Of a stretch of 35,499 nt of DNA, positions 6,290-13,801 are shown piece after piece. Below the pieces are notes generated by a model that did not search any database, was not told the DNA's origin, and worked only from the letters and a program-made list of their open reading frames with translations. Where the stretch lies: assembly GCA_946612455.1 (NCBI GenBank), contig CAMOER010000025.1:1-35499 (forward strand), written 5' to 3'. This DNA is from UBA3305 sp002373555 (lineage in GTDB: Bacteria > Bacillota > Clostridia > Lachnospirales > Lachnospiraceae). The position numbers and the translations under genes were made by a program. Each line of letters begins with the position of its first letter. The stretch's first letter is position 1.

Positions 6290-8164
6290 ATGAGTAAAAT
6301 AATCGGAATCGACCTTGGAACGACCAACAGCTGCGTAGCTGTTATGGAAGGCGGCAAGCCCGTTGTTATCGCAAATACAGAAGGCGTTCGCACTACCCCC
6401 AGTGTAGTTGCGTTCTCTAAGACCGGTGAGCGTCTCGTCGGTGAGCCCGCAAAGCGTCAGGCTGTAACCAACGCAGAAAAGACCATTTCCTCCATCAAGA
6501 GAGAGATGGGCACGAATTACCGTGTCAATATTGATGGAAAAGCTTACACCCCTCAGGAGATCTCCGCGATGATCCTCCAGAAGCTGAAAGCGGATGCGGA
6601 AAGCTATCTGGGCGACAAAGTGGATAAGGCTGTCATTACTGTTCCGGCGTACTTCAATGATGCGCAGAGACAGGCGACGAAGGATGCCGGGAAGATCGCC
6701 GGACTTGAGGTAGAGCGTATCATCAATGAGCCGACTGCCGCCGCTCTGGCCTATGGCCTCGACAATGAGCGCGAGCAGAAGATCCTGGTGTACGACCTCG
6801 GCGGCGGTACATTTGATGTTTCCATCATTGAGATCGGCGACGGTGTTATCGAAGTTCTGGCCACGAACGGCGATACCAGACTCGGCGGCGATGACTTTGA
6901 TAACGTACTGACCGACTACATGCTCTCTGAGTTCAAGAAGCAGGAAGGCATCGATCTGTCGAACGACAAGATGGCGCTGCAGAGACTGAAAGAGGCTGCC
7001 GAGAAGGCCAAGAAGGAGCTTTCCACCGCGACCACCACGAACATCAACCTGCCGTTCATCACTGCCAACCAGGATGGACCGAAGCACTTTGACATGAATC
7101 TGACCAGAGCGAAATTCGAGGAGCTGACCCACTCACTGATCGAGCGTACCGTGGCTCCTGTCAATAACGCTCTTCGTGACGCAGGCCTGACTGCGGCACA
7201 GATCGACAAGGTCCTGCTTGTCGGCGGATCCACCCGTATCCCGGCTGTTCAGGAGAAGGTCCGTCAGCTGACCGGCAAGGAGCCCAACAAGAGCCTGAAC
7301 CCCGATGAGTGCGTTGCGATCGGCGCTTCCATCCAGGGCGGAAAGCTGGCAGGCGACAAGGGCGCCGGCGAGATCCTGCTGCTGGATGTCACACCGCTGT
7401 CTCTGTCCATCGAGACCATGGGCGGCATCGCGACCAGACTGATCGAGAGAAATACGACCATCCCGACCAAGCACAGCCAGGTCTTCTCTACTGCGGCTGA
7501 CAATCAGACCGCTGTGGATATCAACGTCCTGCAGGGTGAGAGACAGTTCGCGAAGGACAACAAGTCCCTCGGCCAGTTCAGACTGGACGGAATCCCGCCC
7601 GCACGCCGCGGCGTACCGCAGATCGAAGTTACCTTCGATATCGATGCGAACGGTATCGTAAATGTTTCCGCGAAGGATCTCGGCACCGGCAAGGAGCAGC
7701 ACATCACCATCACCGCCGGATCCAACATGTCCGAAGCGGATATCGACAAGGCTGTCAAGGAAGCGGCTGAGTTCGAGGCCCAGGATAAGAAGCGTAAGGA
7801 AGGCATCGATGCCAGAAATGACGCGGACGCGATCGTATTCCAGACCGAGAAGGCCATGGAAGAAGTCGGATCCAGCCTGGATCCCGCGATGAAGTCTGAG
7901 GTAGAAGCGGATATCGCCTCCCTGAAGTCTGTTGTGGAAGCCACCGCGAATGCGACGGATCTTACCGATTCCCAGATCCAGCAGCTCAAGGACGGCAAGG
8001 AGAAGCTGATGAAGAGCGCACAGGCGCTGTTCGCGAAGATGTACGAGAACGCGCAGGGAGCGCAGGGCGGTCCGCAGGCCGGCCCCGGACCTGACATGAA
8101 TGCAGGCGCAGGCAGCGGCGGCGCGGATGACGATGTCGTAGACGCGGACTTCAAGGAAGTATAA
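6290..8164 (+). CDS. dnaK: Chaperone DnaK (Hsp70)
   Basis: A 624-residue ATP-dependent chaperone. The nucleotide-binding domain (1-~365) shows GIDLGTTNSCVAV, VPAYFNDAQRQATKDAG, VYDLGGGTFDVSI and VLLVGGSTRIPAVQ. The interdomain linker is LLLDVTPLSL. The substrate-binding beta domain and lid follow, ending in a Gly/Ala-rich tail and the acidic DDDVVDADFKEV. The spacing in the ATPase domain fits the shorter Gram-positive form. GCAGGAGG sits seven bases before ATG 6290; the upstream in-frame ATG at 6272 overlaps that site and is rejected. Codons shift towards GTT/GCT/GGT compared with neighbours, as in highly expressed genes. Confidence 0.98.
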   Translation: MSKIIGIDLGTTNSCVAVMEGGKPVVIANTEGVRTTPSVVAFSKTGERLVGEPAKRQAVTNAEKTISSIKREMGTNYRVNIDGKAYTPQEISAMILQKLKADAESYLGDKVDKAVITVPAYFNDAQRQATKDAGKIAGLEVERIINEPTAAALAYGLDNEREQKILVYDLGGGTFDVSIIEIGDGVIEVLATNGDTRLGGDDFDNVLTDYMLSEFKKQEGIDLSNDKMALQRLKEAAEKAKKELSTATTTNINLPFITANQDGPKHFDMNLTRAKFEELTHSLIERTVAPVNNALRDAGLTAAQIDKVLLVGGSTRIPAVQEKVRQLTGKEPNKSLNPDECVAIGASIQGGKLAGDKGAGEILLLDVTPLSLSIETMGGIATRLIERNTTIPTKHSQVFSTAADNQTAVDINVLQGERQFAKDNKSLGQFRLDGIPPARRGVPQIEVTFDIDANGIVNVSAKDLGTGKEQHITITAGSNMSEADIDKAVKEAAEFEAQDKKRKEGIDARNDADAIVFQTEKAMEEVGSSLDPAMKSEVEADIASLKSVVEATANATDLTDSQIQQLKDGKEKLMKSAQALFAKMYENAQGAQGGPQAGPGPDMNAGAGSGGADDDVVDADFKEV

Positions 8165-8192
8165 TCAGTATTCGCAAAGAATTGAAAATACG

Positions 8193-8228
8193 GCGGAAAG
8201 CCTGCGGTTTTGACCGTAGGCTTTCCGC
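8193..8228 (+). other. Strong hairpin in the dnaK-dnaJ gap
   Basis: A 16-bp stem with one G-U pair (8193-8208 with 8213-8228) and the loop TTTG. It has no T tract, so it is not a classical terminator. It lies 24 bases before the dnaJ start and could protect the dnaK 3' end or lower read-through into dnaJ. Confidence 0.7.
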
Positions 8229-8252
8229 GTGCTAAACAAAGGGTTGGGAAAA

Positions 8253-9422
8253 ATGGCAGAGAAAAGAGATTATTATGAGGTGCTGGGCGTAGCAAAGGAT
8301 GCGGACGATTCCACGCTGAAGCATGCGTACAGACAGCTCGCAAAAAAATATCATCCGGACGCGAATCCCGGGGATGAGACGGCAGCGGAAAAATTCAAGG
8401 AGGCATCGGAAGCCTATGCAGTGCTTTCCGATCCCGAGAAGAGAAAACAGTATGACCAGTTCGGCCATGCCGCCTTTGAGAACGGCGGCGCCGGTGCCGG
8501 CGGCTTCGACTTCAATTCCGCGGACTTTTCGGATATCTTCGGCGGTTTCGGCGATATTTTCGGAGATCTGTTCGGCGGCGGTTTCGGCGGCAGAGGCGGC
8601 GCAAGAAGAGCCAACGCGCCGATGAAGGGCGCGAATCTGCGCACCGGCATCCGGATCTCCTTCAACGAAGCTGTTTTCGGATGTGAAAAAGAAATTGAGA
8701 TGAACCTGAAGGACGAGTGCACGTATTGCCACGGCACGGGCGCGAAGGAAGGCACTTCTCCGGTCACCTGTACCAAGTGCGGCGGCTCCGGTCAGGTCGT
8801 TTATACGCAGCAGTCCATGTTCGGCATGATGAGAAATGTCCAGGTCTGCCCGGAATGCGGCGGCAAGGGAACCATTATCAAGGATAAGTGCCCGCACTGC
8901 TACGGCACCGGTTACACCCAGTCCAGAAAGAAGATCCAGGTATCTGTGCCGGCCGGCATCGACCACGGCCAGAGCATCCGGATCCGCGGCAAGGGCGAAC
9001 CCGGCGTGAACGGCGGCGAGCGCGGCGATCTGCTCGTGGAGATCCAGGTCAGCAATCATCCGACCTTCAAGCGCCAGGATACCAATATTTATTCCACCGT
9101 TCCGATCAGCTATGCGCAGGCCGCGCTCGGCGGCACGATCCGCATCAATACCGTGGACGGCCAGGTGGAATACGAAGTCAAGCCCGGTACACAGACGGAT
9201 ACGAGAGTCCGGCTGCGCGGCAAGGGCGTTCCGTACCTCCGGAACAGCAGCTTAAGAGGCGATCATTATGTGACGCTGGTCGTGAGCGTGCCTGAGAAGA
9301 TGAATGAAGAGCAGAAGGCAGCGCTGCGCGCGTTCGATGAGCTGATGACCGGAAAGAAGCCGGACGGGACCGGCAGCGGAACAACGGAAACAAAGCATAA
9401 GAAAAAGAGGTTCTTTTCATAA
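8253..9422 (+). CDS. dnaJ: Co-chaperone DnaJ (Hsp40)
   Basis: A 389-residue type I J-protein that stimulates DnaK ATPase and delivers substrates. The J domain (1-70) contains YHPD. A Gly/Phe-rich segment follows (GGFDFNSADFSDIFGGFGDIF). Four zinc-binding CxxCxGxG repeats are intact: CTYCHGTG, CTKCGGSG, CPECGGKG and CPHCYGTG. The C-terminal peptide-binding domains follow, and the protein ends in a basic tail KHKKKRFFS. ATG 8253 gives the usual MAEKRDYYEVLGV start. The upstream ribosome site (AAAGGG) is weak, consistent with lower output than dnaK. Confidence 0.97.
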   Translation: MAEKRDYYEVLGVAKDADDSTLKHAYRQLAKKYHPDANPGDETAAEKFKEASEAYAVLSDPEKRKQYDQFGHAAFENGGAGAGGFDFNSADFSDIFGGFGDIFGDLFGGGFGGRGGARRANAPMKGANLRTGIRISFNEAVFGCEKEIEMNLKDECTYCHGTGAKEGTSPVTCTKCGGSGQVVYTQQSMFGMMRNVQVCPECGGKGTIIKDKCPHCYGTGYTQSRKKIQVSVPAGIDHGQSIRIRGKGEPGVNGGERGDLLVEIQVSNHPTFKRQDTNIYSTVPISYAQAALGGTIRINTVDGQVEYEVKPGTQTDTRVRLRGKGVPYLRNSSLRGDHYVTLVVSVPEKMNEEQKAALRAFDELMTGKKPDGTGSGTTETKHKKKRFFS

Positions 9423-9423
9423 G

Positions 9424-9466
9424 CCCGCTCCTTTCGGAGAGGGCGGCGCGTATGCGCCGGGAGAGA
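9424..9466 (+). repeat. CTCTCC/GGAGAG double-hairpin intergenic repeat, copy 2
   Basis: Two hairpins: CTCC-TTTC-GGAG, then GGCGC-GTAT-GCGCC, ending GGGAGAG. It fills almost the whole dnaJ-prmA gap. Its terminal GGGAGAG lies five bases before the prmA ATG, so it serves as the ribosome binding site. It shares its plan with 1524-1567, with compensatory changes in the second stem (CAC/GTG there, GGCGC/GCGCC here). Confidence 0.7.
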
Positions 9467-9470
9467 TTCT

Positions 9471-10484
9471 ATGAAATGGAAACAGATTAAGATCACCACC
9501 ACCACCCAGGCTGTCGACTTGATCTCCGATATGCTCATGGGCCTCGGCATCTGCGGCATTGAGATCGAAGACAATGTCCCGATCTCCGAAGAAGAGACGA
9601 AGGGCATGTTTATCGACATTCTTCCCGATCTTCCGCCGGATGACGGCACAGCGAAGGTCAGCTTCTATCTCTCCGCGGATGAAGAGACAAAGGAAGCATC
9701 CTTCCAGAGCGGCGACACCGTCCGGAGCCAGGAGGAGCCGGATATGCCGTTCGAGGAACTGATGGCGGCGGTGAAGGAAGGCCTGACGGATATCGCATCC
9801 TATATGGATATCGGTTCCGGGGAAATTGAAATATCCGAGACGGAAGACAAGGACTGGATGAATGCCTACAAGGAATTCTTCAAGCCGTTCGTGCTCGGAA
9901 ATGTTCTGATCAGACCGGTCTGGGAAGAGGATGTTCCGCATGACGGTCCGGTCGTTGTCCTGGATCCCGGCACGGCATTCGGCACCGGCACGCATGAAAC
10001 GACGAGACTGTGCCTGTCCGGCATGCAGAAATATATCCGTCCGGGAATGACGGTCTTCGATGCAGGCTGCGGCAGCGGCATCCTTGCGATCGCGGCCGCG
10101 GTGCTCGGTGCAGAGCATGTCACGGCATGCGACATTGATCCCGAAGCGGTACGTGCAACGGAGGAAAATGCGGCGTTAAATGAAGCCTGTGAAGGGAAAC
10201 TCAGCGTTTTCGGCGGAAACATTCTCGAAGATGCTGCGCTGCGGGAGAAGATCGGCTATGAAAAATATGATCTGGTCGTCTCCAATATCCTCGCGCCGGT
10301 GATCATCGAACTGGCGGGGATCATGTACCGGCATCTGAAGCACGGTGCGGTCTGGATCAGCTCCGGTATCGTCGCGGAGAAAGAGGCGGATGTGCTGGCG
10401 GCGATCAAAGCCTGTCCGGAATATGAAGTGCTGGGCGTGGAGCATGACGGTGACTGGGTGAGCGTGACGGCGGTCCGGAAATAA
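9471..10484 (+). CDS. prmA: Ribosomal protein L11 methyltransferase
   Basis: A 337-residue SAM-dependent enzyme that trimethylates ribosomal protein L11. The N-terminal substrate-recognition domain (1-~150) carries an acidic insertion, as in other Clostridia. The catalytic domain shows the conserved DPGTAFGTGTHETTRLCL, the SAM loop VFDAGCGSGILAIAAA and the VVSNILAPVI motif. Position after dnaJ is common in Firmicutes. It is the last gene of the apparent heat-shock transcript. The rsmE gene that often follows is absent. Confidence 0.96.
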   Translation: MKWKQIKITTTTQAVDLISDMLMGLGICGIEIEDNVPISEEETKGMFIDILPDLPPDDGTAKVSFYLSADEETKEASFQSGDTVRSQEEPDMPFEELMAAVKEGLTDIASYMDIGSGEIEISETEDKDWMNAYKEFFKPFVLGNVLIRPVWEEDVPHDGPVVVLDPGTAFGTGTHETTRLCLSGMQKYIRPGMTVFDAGCGSGILAIAAAVLGAEHVTACDIDPEAVRATEENAALNEACEGKLSVFGGNILEDAALREKIGYEKYDLVVSNILAPVIIELAGIMYRHLKHGAVWISSGIVAEKEADVLAAIKACPEYEVLGVEHDGDWVSVTAVRK

Positions 10485-10569
10485 AAGCGTATAGGGAATA
10501 CAGGCCTGCAGAGACGGCGAAAAGCGACATTTTCTGTCGCTTCGCGGACACTTTCAACAAAATATGTGC

Positions 10570-10575
10570 TATAGT
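10570..10575 (+). promoter_or_regulatory. Putative -10 box for the membrane-protein gene
   Basis: TATAGT at 10570-10575 lies 42 bases before the start codon. The -35 match is poor (GGACAC around 10546). Just upstream, AAGCGACA/TGTCGCTT forms a hairpin (about 10517-10545) that could end the prmA transcript, although no T run follows it. Confidence 0.35.
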
Positions 10576-10617
10576 AAGCGTACGGGAATAATTCGCTGAC
10601 CGGGGTGGGTGGTGATT

Positions 10618-11367
10618 ATGAAACGTACGCTTAAATTAAAATTATACACAGGAAAGCTGATCCTCCGGATCTGCGTTTTCCTTGGATTTATCGTTCTGTA
10701 TATTTACCGGCGGGACTGGATCACTTCCGTTCTGCAGAATCCGTTTCACGCGGGGCTTTCGCCGCTGCACATTCTCTGGGCGATCTTCATGGTGATCATG
10801 CTGTTCCATCTGCTGCCCGGCGATGCCAAAAGCCGGACGATGGCATGGTTGAAGATGAAGGAAGAGAATTATGTGCCCGTGGAATCTTACGATGAGCTGG
10901 CGCTGCTGCGGTATGTGCAGGCGCAGAACCGCCGCGCCTGGCGGGTGCTGCTCGTGTGGCTCATTTTCAACGCGGTCTTTGGGCTGTTGTATCTGATCGG
11001 GATCATCCACGAGGCGGAGCTGCTTCTGCTGACGGCGTTCTATTTCCTGAGCGATTACATCTGCATCCTGTTTTTCTGTCCGTTCCAGACGTATATCATG
11101 AAAGGCAAATGCTGCGTGAACTGCCGGATCTATGACTGGGGACATTTCATGATGTTCACGCCGATGCTGTTCATCAAGAATTTCTTCAGCTGGAGCCTGT
11201 TCTTCATGTCGCTGATCGTGCTGATCCATTGGGAGATCATTTACAGTGCGCATCCGGAGCGTTTCTGGGAGGGCTCGAACCGTGTGCTGAAATGCGAGCA
11301 CTGCAGGGATGTGACGTGCGCGTATAAGAAGAAGCTGAAGGGCGAGCCGGTGCGGGGAAAGGCATAG
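10618..11367 (+). CDS. Multi-pass membrane protein with cysteine pairs, function unknown
   Basis: A 249-residue protein I cannot assign. Hydrophobic segments lie at about 14-30, 49-67, 108-130, 133-156 and 178-207, so four or five membrane spans are likely. Two polar cysteine clusters stand out: C165-C166-x2-C169 (GKCCVNCRIYDWGHFM) in a loop, and C226-x2-C229-x4-C234 (KCEHCRDVTCAYK) in the basic C-terminal tail. Together they could hold zinc or an iron-sulfur cluster, or form disulfides (inference). The start is ATG 10618, with a GGGTGGTG site just upstream. It appears to be a single-gene transcript. Confidence 0.7.
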   Translation: MKRTLKLKLYTGKLILRICVFLGFIVLYIYRRDWITSVLQNPFHAGLSPLHILWAIFMVIMLFHLLPGDAKSRTMAWLKMKEENYVPVESYDELALLRYVQAQNRRAWRVLLVWLIFNAVFGLLYLIGIIHEAELLLLTAFYFLSDYICILFFCPFQTYIMKGKCCVNCRIYDWGHFMMFTPMLFIKNFFSWSLFFMSLIVLIHWEIIYSAHPERFWEGSNRVLKCEHCRDVTCAYKKKLKGEPVRGKA

Positions 11368-11475
11368 AGCGGAACTGCCGGTGACCGGCGGTGATAAATA
11401 GTGACTGCGGGTGCACGGGCAGCTGTGATATTATATAATTGCTTTATTTATAAGAAGCGCATCGGGAAGCCAATA

Positions 11476-11510
11476 TGTCATCCTGAAGGAGCAGGCGACC
11501 GAAGGACGGA
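11476..11510 (+). repeat. Half copy of the TGTCATYCTGA element
   Basis: TGTCATCCTGA, then AGGAGCAGGCGACCGAAGG. It matches the first ~35 bases of the element that starts 66 bp further on, with few differences. The flanking 11368-11475 shows no gene or clear signal. Confidence 0.7.
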
Positions 11511-11541
11511 TGTCAAAGACTGACTGATATCGACGCGTAAA

Positions 11542-11653
11542 TGTCATCCTGAGGGAGCAGGCGACCGAAGGATCCTCGCCCTGACACTTGCGGTTTTACG
11601 GAAACGGAAGTTCATAAGCGGTGGATTCTTTCGGCTTGCAGTCTTCAGAATGA
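11542..11653 (-). repeat. TGTCATTCTGA-ended intergenic repeat (~112 bp)
   Basis: Read on the minus strand it begins TCATTCTGA, continues through AAGAATCCACCGCTTATG, GTAAAACCGC and GGCGAGGATCCTTCG, and ends TCAGGATGACA. The element at 25434-25552 carries the same blocks in the same order on the plus strand. The ends are inverted repeats of each other, which is typical of a MITE-like intergenic repeat. Confidence 0.75.
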
Positions 11654-11668
11654 AAAGAATACTTACGA

Positions 11669-11696
11669 AAACGGACAGGGATGTCCGTTTTTCTTA
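11669..11696 (+). terminator. Rho-independent terminator
   Basis: AAACGGACA (11669-11677) pairs with TGTCCGTTT (11682-11690) around a four-base loop, then TTCTT. It lies 300 bases after the membrane-protein gene and just before the next gene, so it may stop read-through or act in that gene's leader. Confidence 0.65.
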
Positions 11697-11714
11697 TGTT
11701 CGGGAGGATGGAAA

Positions 11715-12302
11715 ATGAAGCTGCGGCCATTAAAACCGGAAATCATTTTATATGCTTTGCAGGCAGTCATGCTTCTGCTGATTTTAATATCGGCAGGAGC
11801 ATTTTTTGTCGGCGGAAAGGAAGAGGAGACCGAAGCGGCGGAAACGGGCGCCGGCGCGTTTCCGGTGACGGAAGTGTATGAGACGGAATACTTTACGGAA
11901 GAGGAGGCGGCGGAAACGGCTGCGGAAACATTGCCGGCGGAGACGGCGGAGAGCACTGCCGCGGAGACCGAAACCACGATTACAATGACGGAGACGGAAA
12001 GTGAAATGCCCGCTACCGTTTACGAAAACCGTCTTTCGGAGCTGATGGCGGAAACAGAGGAGGCGGCACAGAAGGAATCCGCGGAAACTGCCGGGACGGA
12101 AGAAAGCACGGCGCGGGAAACCGCCGCGGAATCATCCGCGGAAGCGCTGACCGAACCGAAGCCGACAGCCGCATCCAAAACCACGGCAAAGAAAAAATCC
12201 TCCGGCAAAAAGGCTGCGAAGAGACCCTCCTCCGCAGCAAAGAAGAAAACTGCGAAGACGAAGAAAGAAGTGCAGAAGGAGGGGAAGCTCGCAGATGAAT
12301 AA
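11715..12302 (+). CDS. Membrane-anchored low-complexity protein with a histone H1-like tail
   Basis: A 195-residue protein of unknown function. One hydrophobic segment at about 13-33 (ILYALQAVMLLLILISAGAFF) should anchor it. A Glu/Thr/Ala-rich acidic region (~38-145) follows, then a Lys/Ala/Ser-rich tail (~150-195) with repeated AKKK/AAKR motifs like bacterial histone H1-like proteins. The charge switches from strongly negative to strongly positive along the chain. Composition alone cannot show the role; cell-wall spanning or polyanion binding are guesses. GGGAGG precedes ATG 11715. It shares a near-identical 23-bp block at its 3' end with the start region of the next gene. Confidence 0.6.
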   Translation: MKLRPLKPEIILYALQAVMLLLILISAGAFFVGGKEEETEAAETGAGAFPVTEVYETEYFTEEEAAETAAETLPAETAESTAAETETTITMTETESEMPATVYENRLSELMAETEEAAQKESAETAGTEESTARETAAESSAEALTEPKPTAASKTTAKKKSSGKKAAKRPSSAAKKKTAKTKKEVQKEGKLADE

Positions 12303-12304
12303 AA

Positions 12305-12380
12305 AAGCAGAAATCTGATCCCTGATAAGTATCATCTGATCCTCAGGATACGTCCGAAACGTAGTCAGATGGTTCTGCTT
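12305..12380 (+). terminator. Long stem-loop after the low-complexity gene
   Basis: AAGCAGAA (12305-12312) pairs with TTCTGCTT (12373-12380), and CATCTGA (12333-12339) pairs with TCAGATG (12365-12371) inside it. A small ATCC-TCA-GGAT hairpin sits within. The following TGCTTATATTTTAT is T-rich but broken, so termination is likely rather than certain. Confidence 0.55.
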
Positions 12381-12447
12381 TGCTTATATTTTATAGCACC
12401 GGAATAAAAAGTCAATAACATTGCATGTATGGAGGGGAAGCTTGCGG

Positions 12448-13602
12448 ATGAATGAGATAAAGCTGTGGATAATCCTGACAGTCGTGCTTCTGCTGCCGTG
12501 CCGCGCAAACGCCGCGGCCGCGGCCATCACGAGGCAGACATACGCAGACACGCGGAAAGTGAGGATCGAAGTGAGCGGCGCATCGTCTGACACGGAATTC
12601 AGGATCAGTACCGCACCGTATGGGAATTACGCAGACTGGACGCAGAACACGAGAAAACGCTCCGCTTCGGAGTACGAACTTACAGGTCTCTATGAAGGCA
12701 GCCGGTATTATATCCGGCTTGGGAACGGCAGGCCGCATGCAGTCGTTACTGCACCGAAAGGCCGCATAAGTGCTCCCGCACAGACCGGCTGCGGAAGGAA
12801 TTACGTTACATTATCATGGACGGAAGTTCCGCATGCGGATGCCTACCGGATCAGCGGGCTGGATGCCGCCGGCCATATTTTCGATGAACATGTTGTAAAG
12901 AACGCTTATGGCAGGATTAAATTGCCGCGGCAGGATGAGCGGTATCGCATCCGGATCGTACCGCTGAAGACCGGTGCGAATTTCGGCGCGGAGGGCACAC
13001 AGTATGAGAGCGGCCTGACTTTCCGGACGCGGCCCGGAAAGCTGAAAGCACCTGTATATAAAAAGAACCGGCTCGGCAGCGGGAAAGCCTATTTTACCTG
13101 GGACATGAGTGCGGCGGCTTCCGGTTATGAATATCAGATCTCCGACAGCCGCGGGAGGAAGCTCTTTTCCGGCAGCAGCACGAAGCCGGCGGCGTGGATC
13201 AAAGACCGGCGTCTTGCAGACGGCGCATTTTACGGGATCCGTGTGCGCGGGACCGTGGCGCTGGCCGAAGGTACTGCTTCCGGAAAATGGTCTGCAAAGA
13301 CCTGGTTCTGCGGCAATGTACGGAACGTCCGTCTGCAAAAGAGCGGCAGCACCATAAAGATCACCTGGAAGAAGACGAAGGGTGCCGGTTCCTACAGGAT
13401 CTATGTGTCGGATAAAGCTCCGGAGAAGCTGTCGGGGATGAAGCTTGCAAAGACCGTGAAGAAAACACATTTCAACTTGAAAAAATACCGCGGGAAGGCG
13501 TTGAAGAGCAGCCGGAAATACTATATCTCTATCGCCGCCGTGAAGAAAGCCGGCGGGAAAACGTATGCCTCCAGACCGCGCCGGTATTATTATCTCGGGT
13601 GA
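12448..13602 (+). CDS. Secreted protein with fibronectin type III-like repeats
   Basis: A 384-residue exported protein. A signal peptide spans ~1-22 (LWIILTVVLLLPCRANA). At least three beta-sandwich repeats of the FN3 kind are visible. Marks include APAQTGCGRNYVTLSWTEVP with ADAYRISG, KLKAPVYKKNRLGSGKAYFTWD with SGYEYQISD, and VRNVRLQKSGSTIKITWKK with GSYRIYVSD. This type is frequent in Lachnospiraceae surface proteins. There is no LPXTG motif, SLH domain or C-terminal anchor, so it is probably released or held by charge (the C-terminal half is very basic). GGAGGGG lies ten bases before ATG 12448; the frame extends further upstream without a good start. Confidence 0.75.
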   Translation: MNEIKLWIILTVVLLLPCRANAAAAAITRQTYADTRKVRIEVSGASSDTEFRISTAPYGNYADWTQNTRKRSASEYELTGLYEGSRYYIRLGNGRPHAVVTAPKGRISAPAQTGCGRNYVTLSWTEVPHADAYRISGLDAAGHIFDEHVVKNAYGRIKLPRQDERYRIRIVPLKTGANFGAEGTQYESGLTFRTRPGKLKAPVYKKNRLGSGKAYFTWDMSAAASGYEYQISDSRGRKLFSGSSTKPAAWIKDRRLADGAFYGIRVRGTVALAEGTASGKWSAKTWFCGNVRNVRLQKSGSTIKITWKKTKGAGSYRIYVSDKAPEKLSGMKLAKTVKKTHFNLKKYRGKALKSSRKYYISIAAVKKAGGKTYASRPRRYYYLG

Positions 13603-13656
13603 TTTTTCATGTACATGAATTTTTAGACCGCGGTCTGATCTGCATTTCAGATAATC

Positions 13657-13685
13657 TTGACATGAACCGTAAAAGGGATTAATAT
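13657..13685 (+). promoter_or_regulatory. Promoter of rny
   Basis: TTGACA (13657-13662), 17 bp, TAATAT (13680-13685). The 12-bp palindrome AGACCGCGGTCT (13625-13636) lies 20 bp upstream of the -35 box and might be an operator. An upstream TTCATGTACATGAA followed by TTTTT (13606-13624) may end the preceding gene. The transcript would have a leader of about 110 nt. Confidence 0.65.
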
Positions 13686-13801
13686 AAAATAGTTGTATTG
13701 ATTTCAACACGGCAGGCTGTACTTACAACATGTCTGCCGGGCAGATATTTTTAAAATTTGCATGATTTTGTACAATGAAAACTTAATAAGGAGGTGCTCC
13801 T

